Assembly: GCF_000007825.1 (NCBI RefSeq)
Contig: NC_004722.1
Coordinates: forward strand, 4,380,501 to 4,444,500
Origin: Bacillus cereus ATCC 14579
GTDB taxonomy: Bacteria > Bacillota > Bacilli > Bacillales > Bacillaceae_G
Direction: 5' to 3'
DNA length: 64,000 nucleotides
Of this stretch, positions 10,983-20,700 are shown in pieces. Both the position numbers and the translations under genes were made by a program. A model generated the notes under the pieces. The model made no database searches. It was not told the origin of the DNA and was given only the letters and a program-made list of their open reading frames with translations. The first letter of the stretch is position 1. The number at the start of each line of letters is the position of its first letter.

Positions 10983-12698
10983 ATGAATATTATTAAACTA
11001 GGAATAAATGAAGAGATAATAGAAGCTCTATCAGAATCATCATTTTCTCTACTGACCACCATTGAAGAGTCCAAAAGCACGTTACAACAATTAAAGAAAT
11101 TAGATTTATTGATATCTGGTGAATTCGATGATGATTTATGGTTATTGGCAAATCCTAACTCTAAAGGCAGAACACATAAAATTGACTTCAACGAGTTAAA
11201 CACACATATGTTTAGTACTGATTTACCAAATGAGTTTAAACTCATAGTTAAGTGTTGGATTTCAGAATTATTAAATAAATTCAAGACTACAACCGTAGTA
11301 AACCAATATTATCACTTCTTACTAGCATTTAAAGAAACCGATGGCTTCCAAAAAGAAACTGTTAATCAATTCATAGAATGGTTACATAAACCAAACATTC
11401 AAAACAACACTAAAATCTACTTAATAACTTCAATGTTGAATTTTTTTGACTATAGTGACCTTGAGGTTGGAGAGATTTTCATCCCTAAACTTCATGAAGT
11501 AAACTCTAAACTTAATTTTATTCATAGTGTTAGGCAACTTCCACCTTCAAAGGAAATACTGAAATTTTCTTATTACTTAGAAAAACATTTTGAAACAATT
11601 AAACAGCTAGAAGCAAAAGGCAGTTTAGATATAACAGTACAAAAGGAAAAGATTTTGTATTACCCTCTTTTAATCTGGTGGAAGCTTACCAATGTTATAC
11701 CTATAAGAAGCGTAGAATTTGCTGCCATAAAAAGAAATTGCTTATCAGTCAACAATAATGAGTACTACATACATCTTCCAAGAAGAAAGGTACAATCAAA
11801 CAATAAACGCAACATCCAAATACTTGATACTGTCGCTATATCAAAAGATATATATGATCTCATAAATAATTATATTAACGATACTCAATCATATGGTTAT
11901 TCTAATACCCTAGTTTCGTATCCTTCTTTAATATGGACAGATTCATCCAATCAAAGAAAACGACAGAAAAGGGTTAGTACTGATTTTAATCGTGAGAATC
12001 TGCAAAGATTAATTACAAAATTTTACAAAGATGTACTTAATAAAACGTATAATTGTGATATTCCTAAAGAATATCATCTCAGCCCTAATGATACTAGACA
12101 CCTTGCTTTCGTTTCTCTCATGATGCAAGGAATTTCTCCAGTTGAAATCGCAAGACTCGGCGGACATCAAACAATTAATGCACAATACCACTATTCATCT
12201 CATATAGAATATTGGATTGATAGTGAAGTATTTAAATTATTTTCCAAATTTAAATACTTGAAAGAAAATCAAGATAAAGGACAAACTTCAGATACTATAA
12301 ATGATTCTTTTATCCCTAAAGAAATTCAATTAAAAGCATTTGCTCCCCCTACCTCTTCTTTCCAAGGAAAATTAAAAATAGGTTATTGTACAGATGCCTT
12401 GCAAAGATGCGAGTCTGAAGAATGTATGCTTTGTTCTCATTGGAGAATTAACACAAAAGAGCTTCTGGAAAAAGAAGAACTAATTAAAGAAATATTGTTT
12501 AAAAAAAGAAAGCATATCCATGAACTCTTTGCGTTTATAAAAAATTTACATTCAAATATTTTAAAAAACGAATTGATACAAATAAATCCTAATACATTAG
12601 GACGGCTAAAAACTACCTCAAAACAAATTCAAGCCGAGATAAGTAATTTAACAGCGCTACAAACTCTGAATTCAAAAGGAGGCATTTTTGATGAATAA
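10983..12698 (+). CDS. Third tyrosine recombinase of the element
   Basis: This 571-residue protein has the recombinase catalytic fold in its middle: Arg in VIPIRSVEFAAI, a TRHLAFVSLM box where the usual leading His is Asn (NDTRH), and GGHQTINAQYHY with the nucleophile Tyr. A four-cysteine cluster follows (GYCTDALQRCESEECMLC), a likely zinc site. A TAGGAGG Shine-Dalgarno overlaps the tnpB stop, so the genes are co-translated. It probably works with the two upstream recombinases as a trio; the altered His may mean a different catalytic role. Confidence 0.82.
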   Translation: MNIIKLGINEEIIEALSESSFSLLTTIEESKSTLQQLKKLDLLISGEFDDDLWLLANPNSKGRTHKIDFNELNTHMFSTDLPNEFKLIVKCWISELLNKFKTTTVVNQYYHFLLAFKETDGFQKETVNQFIEWLHKPNIQNNTKIYLITSMLNFFDYSDLEVGEIFIPKLHEVNSKLNFIHSVRQLPPSKEILKFSYYLEKHFETIKQLEAKGSLDITVQKEKILYYPLLIWWKLTNVIPIRSVEFAAIKRNCLSVNNNEYYIHLPRRKVQSNNKRNIQILDTVAISKDIYDLINNYINDTQSYGYSNTLVSYPSLIWTDSSNQRKRQKRVSTDFNRENLQRLITKFYKDVLNKTYNCDIPKEYHLSPNDTRHLAFVSLMMQGISPVEIARLGGHQTINAQYHYSSHIEYWIDSEVFKLFSKFKYLKENQDKGQTSDTINDSFIPKEIQLKAFAPPTSSFQGKLKIGYCTDALQRCESEECMLCSHWRINTKELLEKEELIKEILFKKRKHIHELFAFIKNLHSNILKNELIQINPNTLGRLKTTSKQIQAEISNLTALQTLNSKGGIFDE

Positions 12699-13389
12699 AT
12701 TGGGGCGTAAGGTAAAATTAACAGAGACTCAAGTAAAAGAAATAATCTATTTGTATAAAAAGGAAAAAAATGTATCAGGTCAGATTAAGTATTCGGATAT
12801 CCATTATTTTTCTAATTATTTAGTTGAGCAAGGTCGATTAGATACACATACATCAGAATCTTTTTGGAGAAAACAAGGTCGCCTAGGTAGAGAATTAGTA
12901 GATGAAGCAAATGCTGTATTTACGCATCGACTTCCTATTTCAAATGATACAAAGAAAGCAGTTCCAAACATAGTAGATCTAGTTGATAAAAAATACGCCA
13001 ATAAAGAGGCTTTAATTAATAGCTTACTTCCATTAGAAAAGCTAATTATTAAAGGAATACAAAAAGAAAACGAGCTTAAACAAAAAAATGAAGACTATAA
13101 AAAGCAACTCTCCATACAAAAAGAGAAATATAACAAATTACAAGAAAAGCAAAATCAGATTCAACTACTTTTATTTGATCTATATCATCACATATTAATG
13201 GAGTCTAGTCATAAAACCAAAGGAATGGCTATAAGAGCTATGGAAGAACTATTTACTAGTCCGATTGACTTTTTCGAGGAATTCAAAAAAACTAAGCCAG
13301 CAAACAATTCATCTAAGAATGTAATTTCGATTAATAGTAATAAAACTGAGAGGAAGTTATCAAATCGATTTAGAGACAAGTTTGATTAA
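12691..13389 (+). CDS. tnpC: TnpC-like coiled-coil accessory protein
   Basis: This 232-residue protein ends the recombinase operon, overlapping the previous gene by 8 bases, with AAAGGAGG placed eight bases before the ATG. The N-terminal 75 residues are basic and could bind DNA. A long Lys/Glu/Gln-rich coiled coil runs from about residue 110 to 155. Tn554 TnpC is a smaller protein that affects frequency and orientation of insertion; the equivalence is by position and coiled-coil character only. Confidence 0.6.
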   Translation: MNKLGRKVKLTETQVKEIIYLYKKEKNVSGQIKYSDIHYFSNYLVEQGRLDTHTSESFWRKQGRLGRELVDEANAVFTHRLPISNDTKKAVPNIVDLVDKKYANKEALINSLLPLEKLIIKGIQKENELKQKNEDYKKQLSIQKEKYNKLQEKQNQIQLLLFDLYHHILMESSHKTKGMAIRAMEELFTSPIDFFEEFKKTKPANNSSKNVISINSNKTERKLSNRFRDKFD

Positions 13390-13514
13390 TTTTTTGTATA
13401 CTAATTTCACTTCAAATAAAATATTATTACTTTTTACCACATTCCCCATTTATCGTGGGCAGGCAATGGTGTCTGATTCTCCTGTAAATTAGGTAGTGGA
13501 AATAATAAAAAATA

Positions 13515-13640
13515 CTTTAAGCGGCTTGAATCCTGTACTCCAATGTAACTTAGCCGCTTTAATCTTTTCTTGGTAACGCTCATTATTATAAAACTATAAC
13601 CATCTATTGCTTGTTGTACCGTCTTTAATTAGGGGAATTC
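13515..13640 (-). pseudogene. Remnant of an IS3-family transposase (OrfB C-terminus)
   Basis: The minus strand encodes AIDGY, then in a shifted frame FYNNERYQEK, then LKRLSYI. This order resembles the C-terminal end of IS3/IS150-type OrfB (AIDGYI-FYNNERYQ-LSPIEYR). The frame is broken and no start is near. The palindrome AAGCGGCT/AGCCGCTT lies inside it. Confidence 0.45.
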
Positions 13641-13788
13641 TGTTAGGCTTATTATGAGGATTTTGAAAAAATATATTTATAACTAACACAGCAGGTTAGT
13701 GGAAGACCGGATAATTAAATTATATAGTTCCATTCCCAAAATGTTTTTTTACATAAATTCATTTATGTAAAGTGATATTTGACCAACA

Positions 13789-13817
13789 TTGACCTTTCTG
13801 AACATTCGTGATATAAT
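13789..13817 (+). promoter_or_regulatory. SigmaA-type promoter upstream of a 37-aa ORF
   Basis: TTGACC at 13789 and TATAAT at 13812 are separated by exactly 17 bases. TTGACC is also repeated ten bases upstream of the -35. A palindrome ACATAAAT-TC-ATTTATGT (13751-13768) lies about 20 bases upstream and could be an operator. Confidence 0.7.
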
Positions 13818-13956
13818 AGTTATAGTTAAAAATATCATATATTGAGCACTTACAAGTGTAACTACAGCCCCATCTATACCAGTAGCAATAAGCTTACTCC
13901 TGTTAGCAATTGTATTAAGAATTATTAGCTTAAAAACATTGACGGGAGAGATGTCT

Positions 13957-14070
13957 ATGAAAAAATTACCTAGTCTTCTAAATGTAAAATTCCTTATATC
14001 TGTTGTATCGGAAACATTTTGGACAGGAGTATCTGGTATCGCTGTAAGTGCTGAGTATATGAGTAGATAA
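13957..14070 (+). CDS. 37-aa peptide with its own promoter and terminator
   Basis: The sequence starts MKKLPSLLNVKFLISVVSET and ends in SAEYMSR. The ATG at 13957 is eight bases after GGGAG; an ATG two codons earlier (13951) is closer to the Shine-Dalgarno. The same frame is open upstream for about 37 more codons with hydrophobic content but has no good start, so it may be the tail of a decayed membrane-protein gene. The short promoter-leader-ORF-terminator unit would also fit a peptide signal, a small toxin or an inhibitor. I do not recognise it. Confidence 0.5.
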   Translation: MKKLPSLLNVKFLISVVSETFWTGVSGIAVSAEYMSR

Positions 14071-14081
14071 ATTTAAAAAAG

Positions 14082-14126
14082 AAAGCTATTGTTTTGATCA
14101 ATCTTTATTCAAAACAATAGCTTTTT
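14082..14126 (+). terminator. Strong terminator after the 37-aa ORF
   Basis: AAAGCTATTGTTTTGA pairs perfectly over 16 bases with TCAAAACAATAGCTTT, then TT on the plus strand. Confidence 0.9.
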
Positions 14127-14192
14127 ATGTTGCTTTTAAATAAAGTTATGATGTTTATAAAAAAGACGCGATGTTTCAAAGAAAGTTGCGAT

Positions 14193-14236
14193 AAAAAAGA
14201 AATTAATCTTTTGTTCAAAAAGATTAATTTCTTTTT
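14193..14236. terminator. Bidirectional terminator closing the defence operon
   Basis: AAAAAAGAAATTAATCTTTT pairs with its complement across a GTTC loop, with A and T tracts at both ends. It lies just past the 42-aa ORF on the minus strand and separates it from the plus-strand unit. Confidence 0.9.
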
Positions 14237-14242
14237 TATGAT

Positions 14243-14371
14243 TTAAATGTATTTTAACTTTATTATAAAAGAGCCCAAATCATAGCCTGTTTTTATTATA
14301 AATATAGCTGAAATTAGGGCTAGTGGATATTTAATAAATGGTTTTTTTAGGAACTCCTGTATATTTTTCAT
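14243..14371 (-). CDS. 42-aa single-span membrane peptide
   Basis: The peptide starts MKNIQEFLKKPFIKYPLALI and contains one hydrophobic segment at about residues 15-26 (YPLALISAIFII), with a basic N-terminus. GGAGG is placed eight bases before the ATG, a strong site. It begins 22 bases after the stop of the HEPN-like gene and is followed by a strong terminator, so the two form the end of one transcript. Function unknown; it could be a membrane partner or antitoxin of the upstream protein. Confidence 0.65.
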   Translation of the reverse strand: MKNIQEFLKKPFIKYPLALISAIFIIKTGYDLGSFIIKLKYI

Positions 14372-14393
14372 CTTGTAAACCTCCATTCTCGAT

Positions 14394-15095
14394 TTATTCA
14401 ACACCATTTATTGTAATCTCATTTTGAGAAATCATAACTTTTAAATGCTTTGTTATGACCATCATGTTATCAATAGCATATCTAATTAGACTCAATATGT
14501 CTTCTTCTATATTAAGTCCTTTTTTAAACGTTTCGCCCAAGTTATCAATATTCTCAATATCACTATTTTCAAAATCAAGATTAATTTTTGTAAACGTCAT
14601 AACATAATCAGCCGTTTCAATATTTTCTATCATTTCTTTCATTAAAGTTTTATGAAGTTCTTTTGTCTTTTGAATATCCTCAAATACTACATTTTTATTA
14701 AATCCAAATCTTTCATATTCTTTATATGTTGTATTTAGAGGATGAGCAATTATATATGATCTAATCGCTTTGAAATAATCATATTTATCCCTATTTTCAC
14801 TTTTAACACCATAAAACTCGTCTTTGTCGTTCTTTTTGTCATAGACTGTTAATGATTTTAACAAGTATTCTATTGATGTTAATATTTTGTCTGAAACTGA
14901 TATTAATTCATACACATTAATATCATCATTTTTATTGTTTATATCTTGCAAAGCATAATTTATAACTGCTCTAGCCGACATAATTTTAGTGTTTATTTCA
15001 AAATGTTTATTTGCATCTTTTTCAAAGTAATCATTACACACTTGATTAAATTCATCAAATGCTTCTCTATTAATTTTCATTAATATAACAATCAA
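14394..15095 (-). CDS. Helical protein with a HEPN-like RxxxxxH motif
   Basis: This 233-residue, highly charged, all-helical protein contains IRSYIIAHP, an Arg112-x5-His118 pair of the type that marks HEPN ribonucleases (R-x4-6-H), followed by P as in many RNxxAHP-type members. HEPN proteins are common RNase effectors of abortive infection and toxin-antitoxin systems. It sits downstream of Thoeris in the same direction but across a 395-base gap with a terminator, so it is probably a separate unit with the 42-aa membrane peptide. The start is uncertain: TTG at 15095 or ATG at 15080. AAGGA lies just before the TTG. Confidence 0.6.
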   Translation of the reverse strand: MIVILMKINREAFDEFNQVCNDYFEKDANKHFEINTKIMSARAVINYALQDINNKNDDINVYELISVSDKILTSIEYLLKSLTVYDKKNDKDEFYGVKSENRDKYDYFKAIRSYIIAHPLNTTYKEYERFGFNKNVVFEDIQKTKELHKTLMKEMIENIETADYVMTFTKINLDFENSDIENIDNLGETFKKGLNIEEDILSLIRYAIDNMMVITKHLKVMISQNEITINGVE

Positions 15096-15489
15096 ATCCT
15101 TCCATTAATTTATTCCTATAATATATATTTATAATCTATCATATTCACTTTTATATCAAGAATATTTTTGTTAATGTATTGCGTTTACCAAACTTTTACT
15201 AAAATTTTGAGTTACGCTGTTTTCCCCTTTTAATTAAAGAATTCCAAGTGAATTTTAATCAAACATTTTTATAAAAAAGAATGTTTATTTGAATAGAAAA
15301 GACTCCATTTTGATTAAGCTTTTTTCAAAACGGAGTCTTCTTATCTACCATATAATATAGGTTTGTGGAGCTTTTTTGATTAAACTTTATTACAAAGATA
15401 CATTATGACATCAGCAAAAGGGGATTGTTGCCGTGTCCCAATCGATTAGGAGCTCAATAAACTGAAGTCCATAAAAAATCAGCTTAAAT
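15096..15489. other. Intergenic region between thsB and the HEPN-like gene
   Basis: No gene is supported here. It holds the terminator at 15298-15341 and AT-rich DNA upstream of the HEPN-like gene that probably contains its promoter. A short reading-frame tail ending IDWDTATIPFC (minus strand, about 15417-15472) has no start and may be a fragment of an insertion sequence; I could not place it. Confidence 0.5.
15298..15341. terminator. Terminator after thsB
   Basis: AAGACTCCATTTTGA pairs with TCAAAACGGAGTCTT with one mismatch, flanked by A and T runs. It would end the restriction-Thoeris transcript. Confidence 0.75.
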
Positions 15490-16110
15490 TCACATTTTTT
15501 TTACTAGTTCAAATTCATCTTTTCTGTCCCGTTTTTCTTTTGCCGCTTCAATATATTTCACGTAATCCTTCTTAAAATCATCTATATGAACTAGTGAAAT
15601 ATAAGAGTCTTTATCCTCATCAAATAGGTTGTTACAAGGGTTAGATTTATAGGCAGTTTTAATATTTAGGACATTTTTTCTCACAAGATTATCAAAATCT
15701 AGTATTACCTCACAATTTGATTCTTGATTACAAACACTACAAGTATGTGAGCTTTTACTTAATATTAGGTCTTTACTTTCATTTGTGTAAACAGCAACTA
15801 CACCGTTTGTACGATTCTCATTTCGATCCTCCAAAGAATATCTTAACTCATCATATAACCAATCATCATATGCCCCCCAAATATCCTTCTTATAGGAAAC
15901 AGCTTTAGGAGTTAACAATACAATTGTAACAGAGGTTTGTTTCAGTTTGTCGTATAGGTATTTCTGAATCGTGTCTTCGCTCATAGTACTTCTGTCCTCA
16001 TTTTCGGATCTATTAAAGACTTCAGTTGATGATTCAATTAATTCTTCTAACTCTTCCTTTAAATCGTTACCATCACTAAAACGAAATGAAATAAATACGT
16101 TTGTCCCCAT
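15490..16110 (-). CDS. thsB: ThsB, TIR-domain sensor of Thoeris
   Basis: ThsB detects phage infection and its TIR domain makes a cyclic ADP-ribose-type signal from NAD that activates ThsA. This 206-residue protein begins TNVFISFRFSDGNDLKEEL, the TIR-like (DUF1863-type) start, followed by VTIVLLTPKAV and WGAYDDWLYDEL. Glu88 in the latter is at the place expected for the catalytic Glu (E85 in the studied B. cereus ThsB, from memory). AGAGGAG precedes the ATG and overlaps the thsA end, so translation is coupled. No signs of decay. Confidence 0.88.
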   Translation of the reverse strand: MGTNVFISFRFSDGNDLKEELEELIESSTEVFNRSENEDRSTMSEDTIQKYLYDKLKQTSVTIVLLTPKAVSYKKDIWGAYDDWLYDELRYSLEDRNENRTNGVVAVYTNESKDLILSKSSHTCSVCNQESNCEVILDFDNLVRKNVLNIKTAYKSNPCNNLFDEDKDSYISLVHIDDFKKDYVKYIEAAKEKRDRKDEFELVKKM

Positions 16111-16128
16111 TCTGTCTACTCCTCTTTA

Positions 16129-17631
16129 TTATACAATTTTAAACTTCTTTGGGTTTGTTTTATATTCTTTTAAGATAATCAAAATATCATCAATAAGCTG
16201 ATCAATGCTTCGATTAGGACTGTTAAGATTATGATAGCTTTCTAAAATTTGGGAGTTCTCAGAAAAAGTAGTCGTTATTTTTCCTAGCTGATCTTCCCAT
16301 ATTTTTTTTGCAACGTATCCAGTTGAGCCTATAGATAAAACAAGTTGTCCTAACTCTCCAGCAATTCTTGCCTCTTCTTCAACACCAGGAGAGTTTTGTA
16401 ATTCATTGCTCCCACTAACTTTTTTATTTCCGAAAACACATATTGTCACACCACATTCAGACAATATTTTCTCACGGTATGCACGTTTTTCAGGTACCGT
16501 TTGTTGTGTCGGGAAAGGTCTTATTACCAGCTGGGAGCCTACTCTTGTATGATTTAAAAGAGATTCTTGAATTAAAACACCAGTTACTACATTCCTACCA
16601 ACTCCTAAGCCAAAACCAGATGATATTTCAAAGCCTTCAGTAAATAGTGCTTCTCCTAACCTTACACAAAACTTGTCAGCTTGTTTTAAAGCATCATTAC
16701 CGGTTTTTCCAAGAAAATTATCAACTTCTTCGTATGCCCCAGATACAAATACTTTAGTCGATAAGTACTTTCTTTTAATTGAGTCTAGTAATTGAGTCAT
16801 CTCATCATAGGAATCAACCAATATTGCCTTAATACCATATCTTAATAAATCCGCTACTCTTAATCGCTGTTTATTAATTCTGTATTCTAGTTCCCTAGCT
16901 TTTTCTTTTGGGTCATCAAACTGATCAAATTCAGGATCACCCTCACTAATCTTTTTCAACAAACAGTAGTGTCGACGGGGATTACCCTCTAACATAATTC
17001 GAACTTTAGATAAAATACTTTCTAAGTTAGGGTCATCAAAACTAAATCCAATAAACAAAAATGTATTACTAAGTAAATCTGTCTGAAGAGTCTTGGTAAA
17101 AAGTTCATTCTTCTTATCATAAATTTCATAATCATCTTTAAGTAACACCGTACTACTTGGGATTCCAATATCACCATGCATTTTGTAAATAGTAGTTTCA
17201 GAAAAATCTATTTCAGTAGCCATATCTTCAATGGACTTTTTTACATCAATCACTTTATTGTCATCTAAATATGCCTTTTCTAAGAAATCGTCATAGTTTG
17301 TCGTCCAAATTTTTCGTATGGGCAATGATCTTATTATTTCATGATTTTTATTTATCTTTCCTTCGCGAGCAATCTTATTCTTTAAAAGATTAGTTATAGT
17401 TTGCTTAGTACCTGACTCATTATAGATATATTGAGCAACTGATATCAAATCATTTTCTTTCGATATGTCTAACCCGATGGACTCAGCTTCCTCTCTAAGT
17501 AAATCACTCCAGCTGATTCCACCAGATGGAATCGAAACTCCTGCACCAGCAAATATTGCAGCTCTACCGTTATTTAAGGCTCTTACATATGAATTTACAA
17601 AGTTCTTTTTATCTCTTTCAATAACTGTCAT
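16129..17631 (-). CDS. thsA: ThsA, SIR2-SLOG NADase effector of Thoeris
   Basis: ThsA depletes NAD when the ThsB-made signal binds its SLOG domain, aborting infection. The SIR2 domain has FAGAGVS (residues 28-33), TTNYDDFLEKAY with Asn112, and KMHGDIG with His152; Asn112 agrees with the catalytic Asn I recall from B. cereus ThsA. The SLOG domain begins near residue 292 (KVFVSGAYEE) and includes SSGFGLGVGRN around residue 338. The whole is 500 residues, near family length, with an AGGAGG site. It is 77 bases after hsdR and just before thsB. Confidence 0.92.
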   Translation of the reverse strand: MTVIERDKKNFVNSYVRALNNGRAAIFAGAGVSIPSGGISWSDLLREEAESIGLDISKENDLISVAQYIYNESGTKQTITNLLKNKIAREGKINKNHEIIRSLPIRKIWTTNYDDFLEKAYLDDNKVIDVKKSIEDMATEIDFSETTIYKMHGDIGIPSSTVLLKDDYEIYDKKNELFTKTLQTDLLSNTFLFIGFSFDDPNLESILSKVRIMLEGNPRRHYCLLKKISEGDPEFDQFDDPKEKARELEYRINKQRLRVADLLRYGIKAILVDSYDEMTQLLDSIKRKYLSTKVFVSGAYEEVDNFLGKTGNDALKQADKFCVRLGEALFTEGFEISSGFGLGVGRNVVTGVLIQESLLNHTRVGSQLVIRPFPTQQTVPEKRAYREKILSECGVTICVFGNKKVSGSNELQNSPGVEEEARIAGELGQLVLSIGSTGYVAKKIWEDQLGKITTTFSENSQILESYHNLNSPNRSIDQLIDDILIILKEYKTNPKKFKIV

Positions 17632-17708
17632 TATCTCTAAAACACCTCCTGCAAAAATACAGATTCCTCTTTATTTTAATTGCGTTACTGTATCTAAAAC
17701 TCAATAAT

Positions 17709-20700
17709 TTAGCGTAACTCATCTGCCAAAGGCACAATGACTTCATCTAATGTCTTTCTCCACTGACGCTTCATTTCTGGTCCGTATTTCAATGGTTTTG
17801 CATCTGGATGTATGGCTTTATACTTATCAAATTGCTTGCTATTGATGATTCCCCTAATATTCGGAATAGGGTCTGATCCTATCACATATTGAATCGCGGA
17901 TAAATGCAGCTCATTTCCCTCCACAAACCAAGTATTAGCAAATTCTTTAATCGCTTTATCATAGGATTCGGTGAAGAAGCGTCGTTTAACTACAAGAATA
18001 TCTTCCTCTGAATCTATTTTTTTAGTATCAATAGCGTTTAACATCGCACGGTACACGTCTTTAACAATTTCTAATTTCTTCAGCTTTTGAAGCGCTTTTT
18101 CGATCTCGTCACGGATATTCTGATTATTGGCTGAGTATGTTCCTAATAGTCGGTCAATGTAGGTTGAGTCAATATCATAGACCTTAATTGCATTTTCTCC
18201 ATAGAATTCAATGCCCGAGAAATCTGGACCCGGTCCATCTTGGGCCCCTTCATCTACTAATGAACCCTTAACCGTGTTGTATACACCAATATATTCTTCT
18301 AAGGTATTTATCTGTTCTTGAAGTACTTTTGATTTCTCCATATCATCGTTGTACTCATCATATGTAACTAAAGCTTCGTAGGTATTATTTAGCTCTTGGA
18401 AAGCTTTCACAAATTCAATTCGGATTTCAAGAGGTGAGTGCTCGTTAATATCGGTCGGATTTGGAACTAACGTTGTTAACAATTTGTGAGCCTTCTTAAA
18501 ACGTTTCTTCGATTCATCATAAGTTGGATAAACAAGATCAGATTCCTCTTGTGCTTCAGAATATAACTTCGTGGCATCCTTAACATTTTGTTCCATTGTC
18601 GAAGGTTTCCGGAATGTCACAATCAATCCTTTTGTCTTTCCTGGATAGGTACGATTGGTTCGAGAAAAGGCTTGGATCAAATTTGCATAACTTAAATTTC
18701 GATCCACAAATAACGTTTGAATCGTTGGTGCATCAAACCCGGTCAATAAACGGTCTACAACAATGACTAAGTCAATTTGTTTTCCAAACTCTTTGAACTC
18801 TGCCTTCTTACGAGCTAAGCGATTGTTGATATCGCCATTATATCGTTCAATATCTTCTATTGACCAAGCGGTGTGATAATAATCGTTATAGTCCTTAATA
18901 ATGTCTTTCATTTCATCTTGAATTTGTTTGGAATTATCCTCATTTTCTTGTATCGAATAGGTGATAGCAATCCGTGGAAAATCTGGATCTTCAATCGTAC
19001 GCCCCGTTCGAATCGGATTTCCCGCAAATTCTTTCGTCAACCATTCTGGATCTTTGGTCATTTCCTTGATTGCCTGATAGTAACGTTTCGCCATATTGAT
19101 GGAACTCGTTGTTAAAATAGCAGACTTTTGCGGGCGACCGTTTTGGAAGTCAAATTTTGTATAGGCATTATCTGGTCGAAAAATCTTATGAATGACTTTT
19201 TGAATATGTTCATCACTTTCGAAAGAAGATGGTTCAAGATATGCTTCCTTTTTCTATACCATCCATTTGATCAATAATGCCATTAATTTCATCATCACTA
19301 AAATGAGCGTATTTTTCATTTTGACGCATTTGAGCAAAAATATAATTATTTAATGATACTGGTTCAATCGTATCCTCGTGCTCTACTTGAAATCCTAAAA
19401 CAGCCCCATCATCTAACGCATTCTTAATGGTATAGGTATGCAAGACTTCTCCATATTGATCACGAGTGGTGCGAGCTAATCGACCTTTAGCTTGCTTTTT
19501 ATTTACATCAAATATCGGCGTACCCGTAAATCCAAACCATGTAGAATTAGGGAAAAATCTTTTAATCTCTTCCATCCCTTCTGCGCTTAACGCTCGATGG
19601 CATTCATCCACGACAAAGACAATATGTTGCCCCAGTAATTCCTTAAAACGGTGGGTTCCTTTTTGTTCCTCTTGTCTTTGGGCATAACGCAAGGCAGCCT
19701 CTAACTTTTGCCGAGTGGTAATAATCACTGTATTGGAATTAGCATCAGATAGTAGAGTATCACTTAGCTCTTTCGCACTTCCGGTTCCGACAATCAAGCT
19801 ATTAGACTTGGCATTACCAGAAGAAATACCGGTATTAAACTCGGAAGCAAATTTGGTAAATTCTGTTGTAGTTTGATTATCCAAGTCTTTTCGGTCAATC
19901 AGCATAATTGTGCGGTCCACACCTGGTTTACGAGCCAATAACTTCGTAGAAACAAAACTTGTCAACGTTTTTCCTGAACCAGTCGCATGCCAAACATATC
20001 CTGATTCATGTTTCGTGGTAGATGTAAATAAGGCTTCAATCGCATGAATTTGATAAGGGTGTAAGACCATTAAGGCTTTATTGTCTTGATCCTCACTCAC
20101 AATCGTGTAATTGGCAATCAAGCGATGTGCATCTGGAATATTTAAGACTTGTTTCACAAATTCATAGAGATTGTCTACTTTTCGATTGTCTGTTGTTCGC
20201 CAGCTAAAGATAAATTTCTTATGCATGTCTTTTGGCATCGTATTAGCAAAATAGCGAGTCGTTTGTTCGTTGGAAATGACAAATAACTGAAGAGTAGAAA
20301 AAATATTATTTCTAAACATCCCTTCTTCTGCGTATTTCTTGATTTGATTATAGGCCTGGAATACGCCGTCTTTGGCACTCACCTGTTTCAATTCAATTTG
20401 AACAATTGGCAATCCATTGATTAAGAGTGTCACGTCAAATCGGCGATCACGCCCATCAACGTTTACCTTTTGTTTCGCAATCTGATGAACAACTTCGTAA
20501 GTAGATATTCCACCACCAATATCTTGATTGGAATACAACACCAACGACATAGAACCCAGAGATACATCTTCACGTTCAATCGTAATCCGAGAGATTCCAT
20601 TCTCCCCTTTAAGCCATCTAGCAGCATCAAAAGGTGTCCGTGTTTTCGATAGTAATTCTGTTTTAATGATGTCAAATTCTTTATCAGAAATTGGATGTTC

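Noticed and set aside
13519..13559. AAGCGGCT/AGCCGCTT palindrome as a terminator of the recombinase operon
   Set aside because: The loop is 25 bases and the sequence lies inside what reads as an IS3 OrfB remnant, so it is more probably part of that remnant.
15417..15472. Minus-strand frame tail ending IDWDTATIPFC as a gene
   Set aside because: Too short, no start or ribosome site; kept only as a possible mobile-element fragment.
19234..19260. Programmed frameshift or phase-variable tract in hsdR
   Set aside because: The run is only five As, with no slippery heptamer plus structure I can see, and hsdM has a similar one-base lesion. Simple mutation or sequencing error is more likely.
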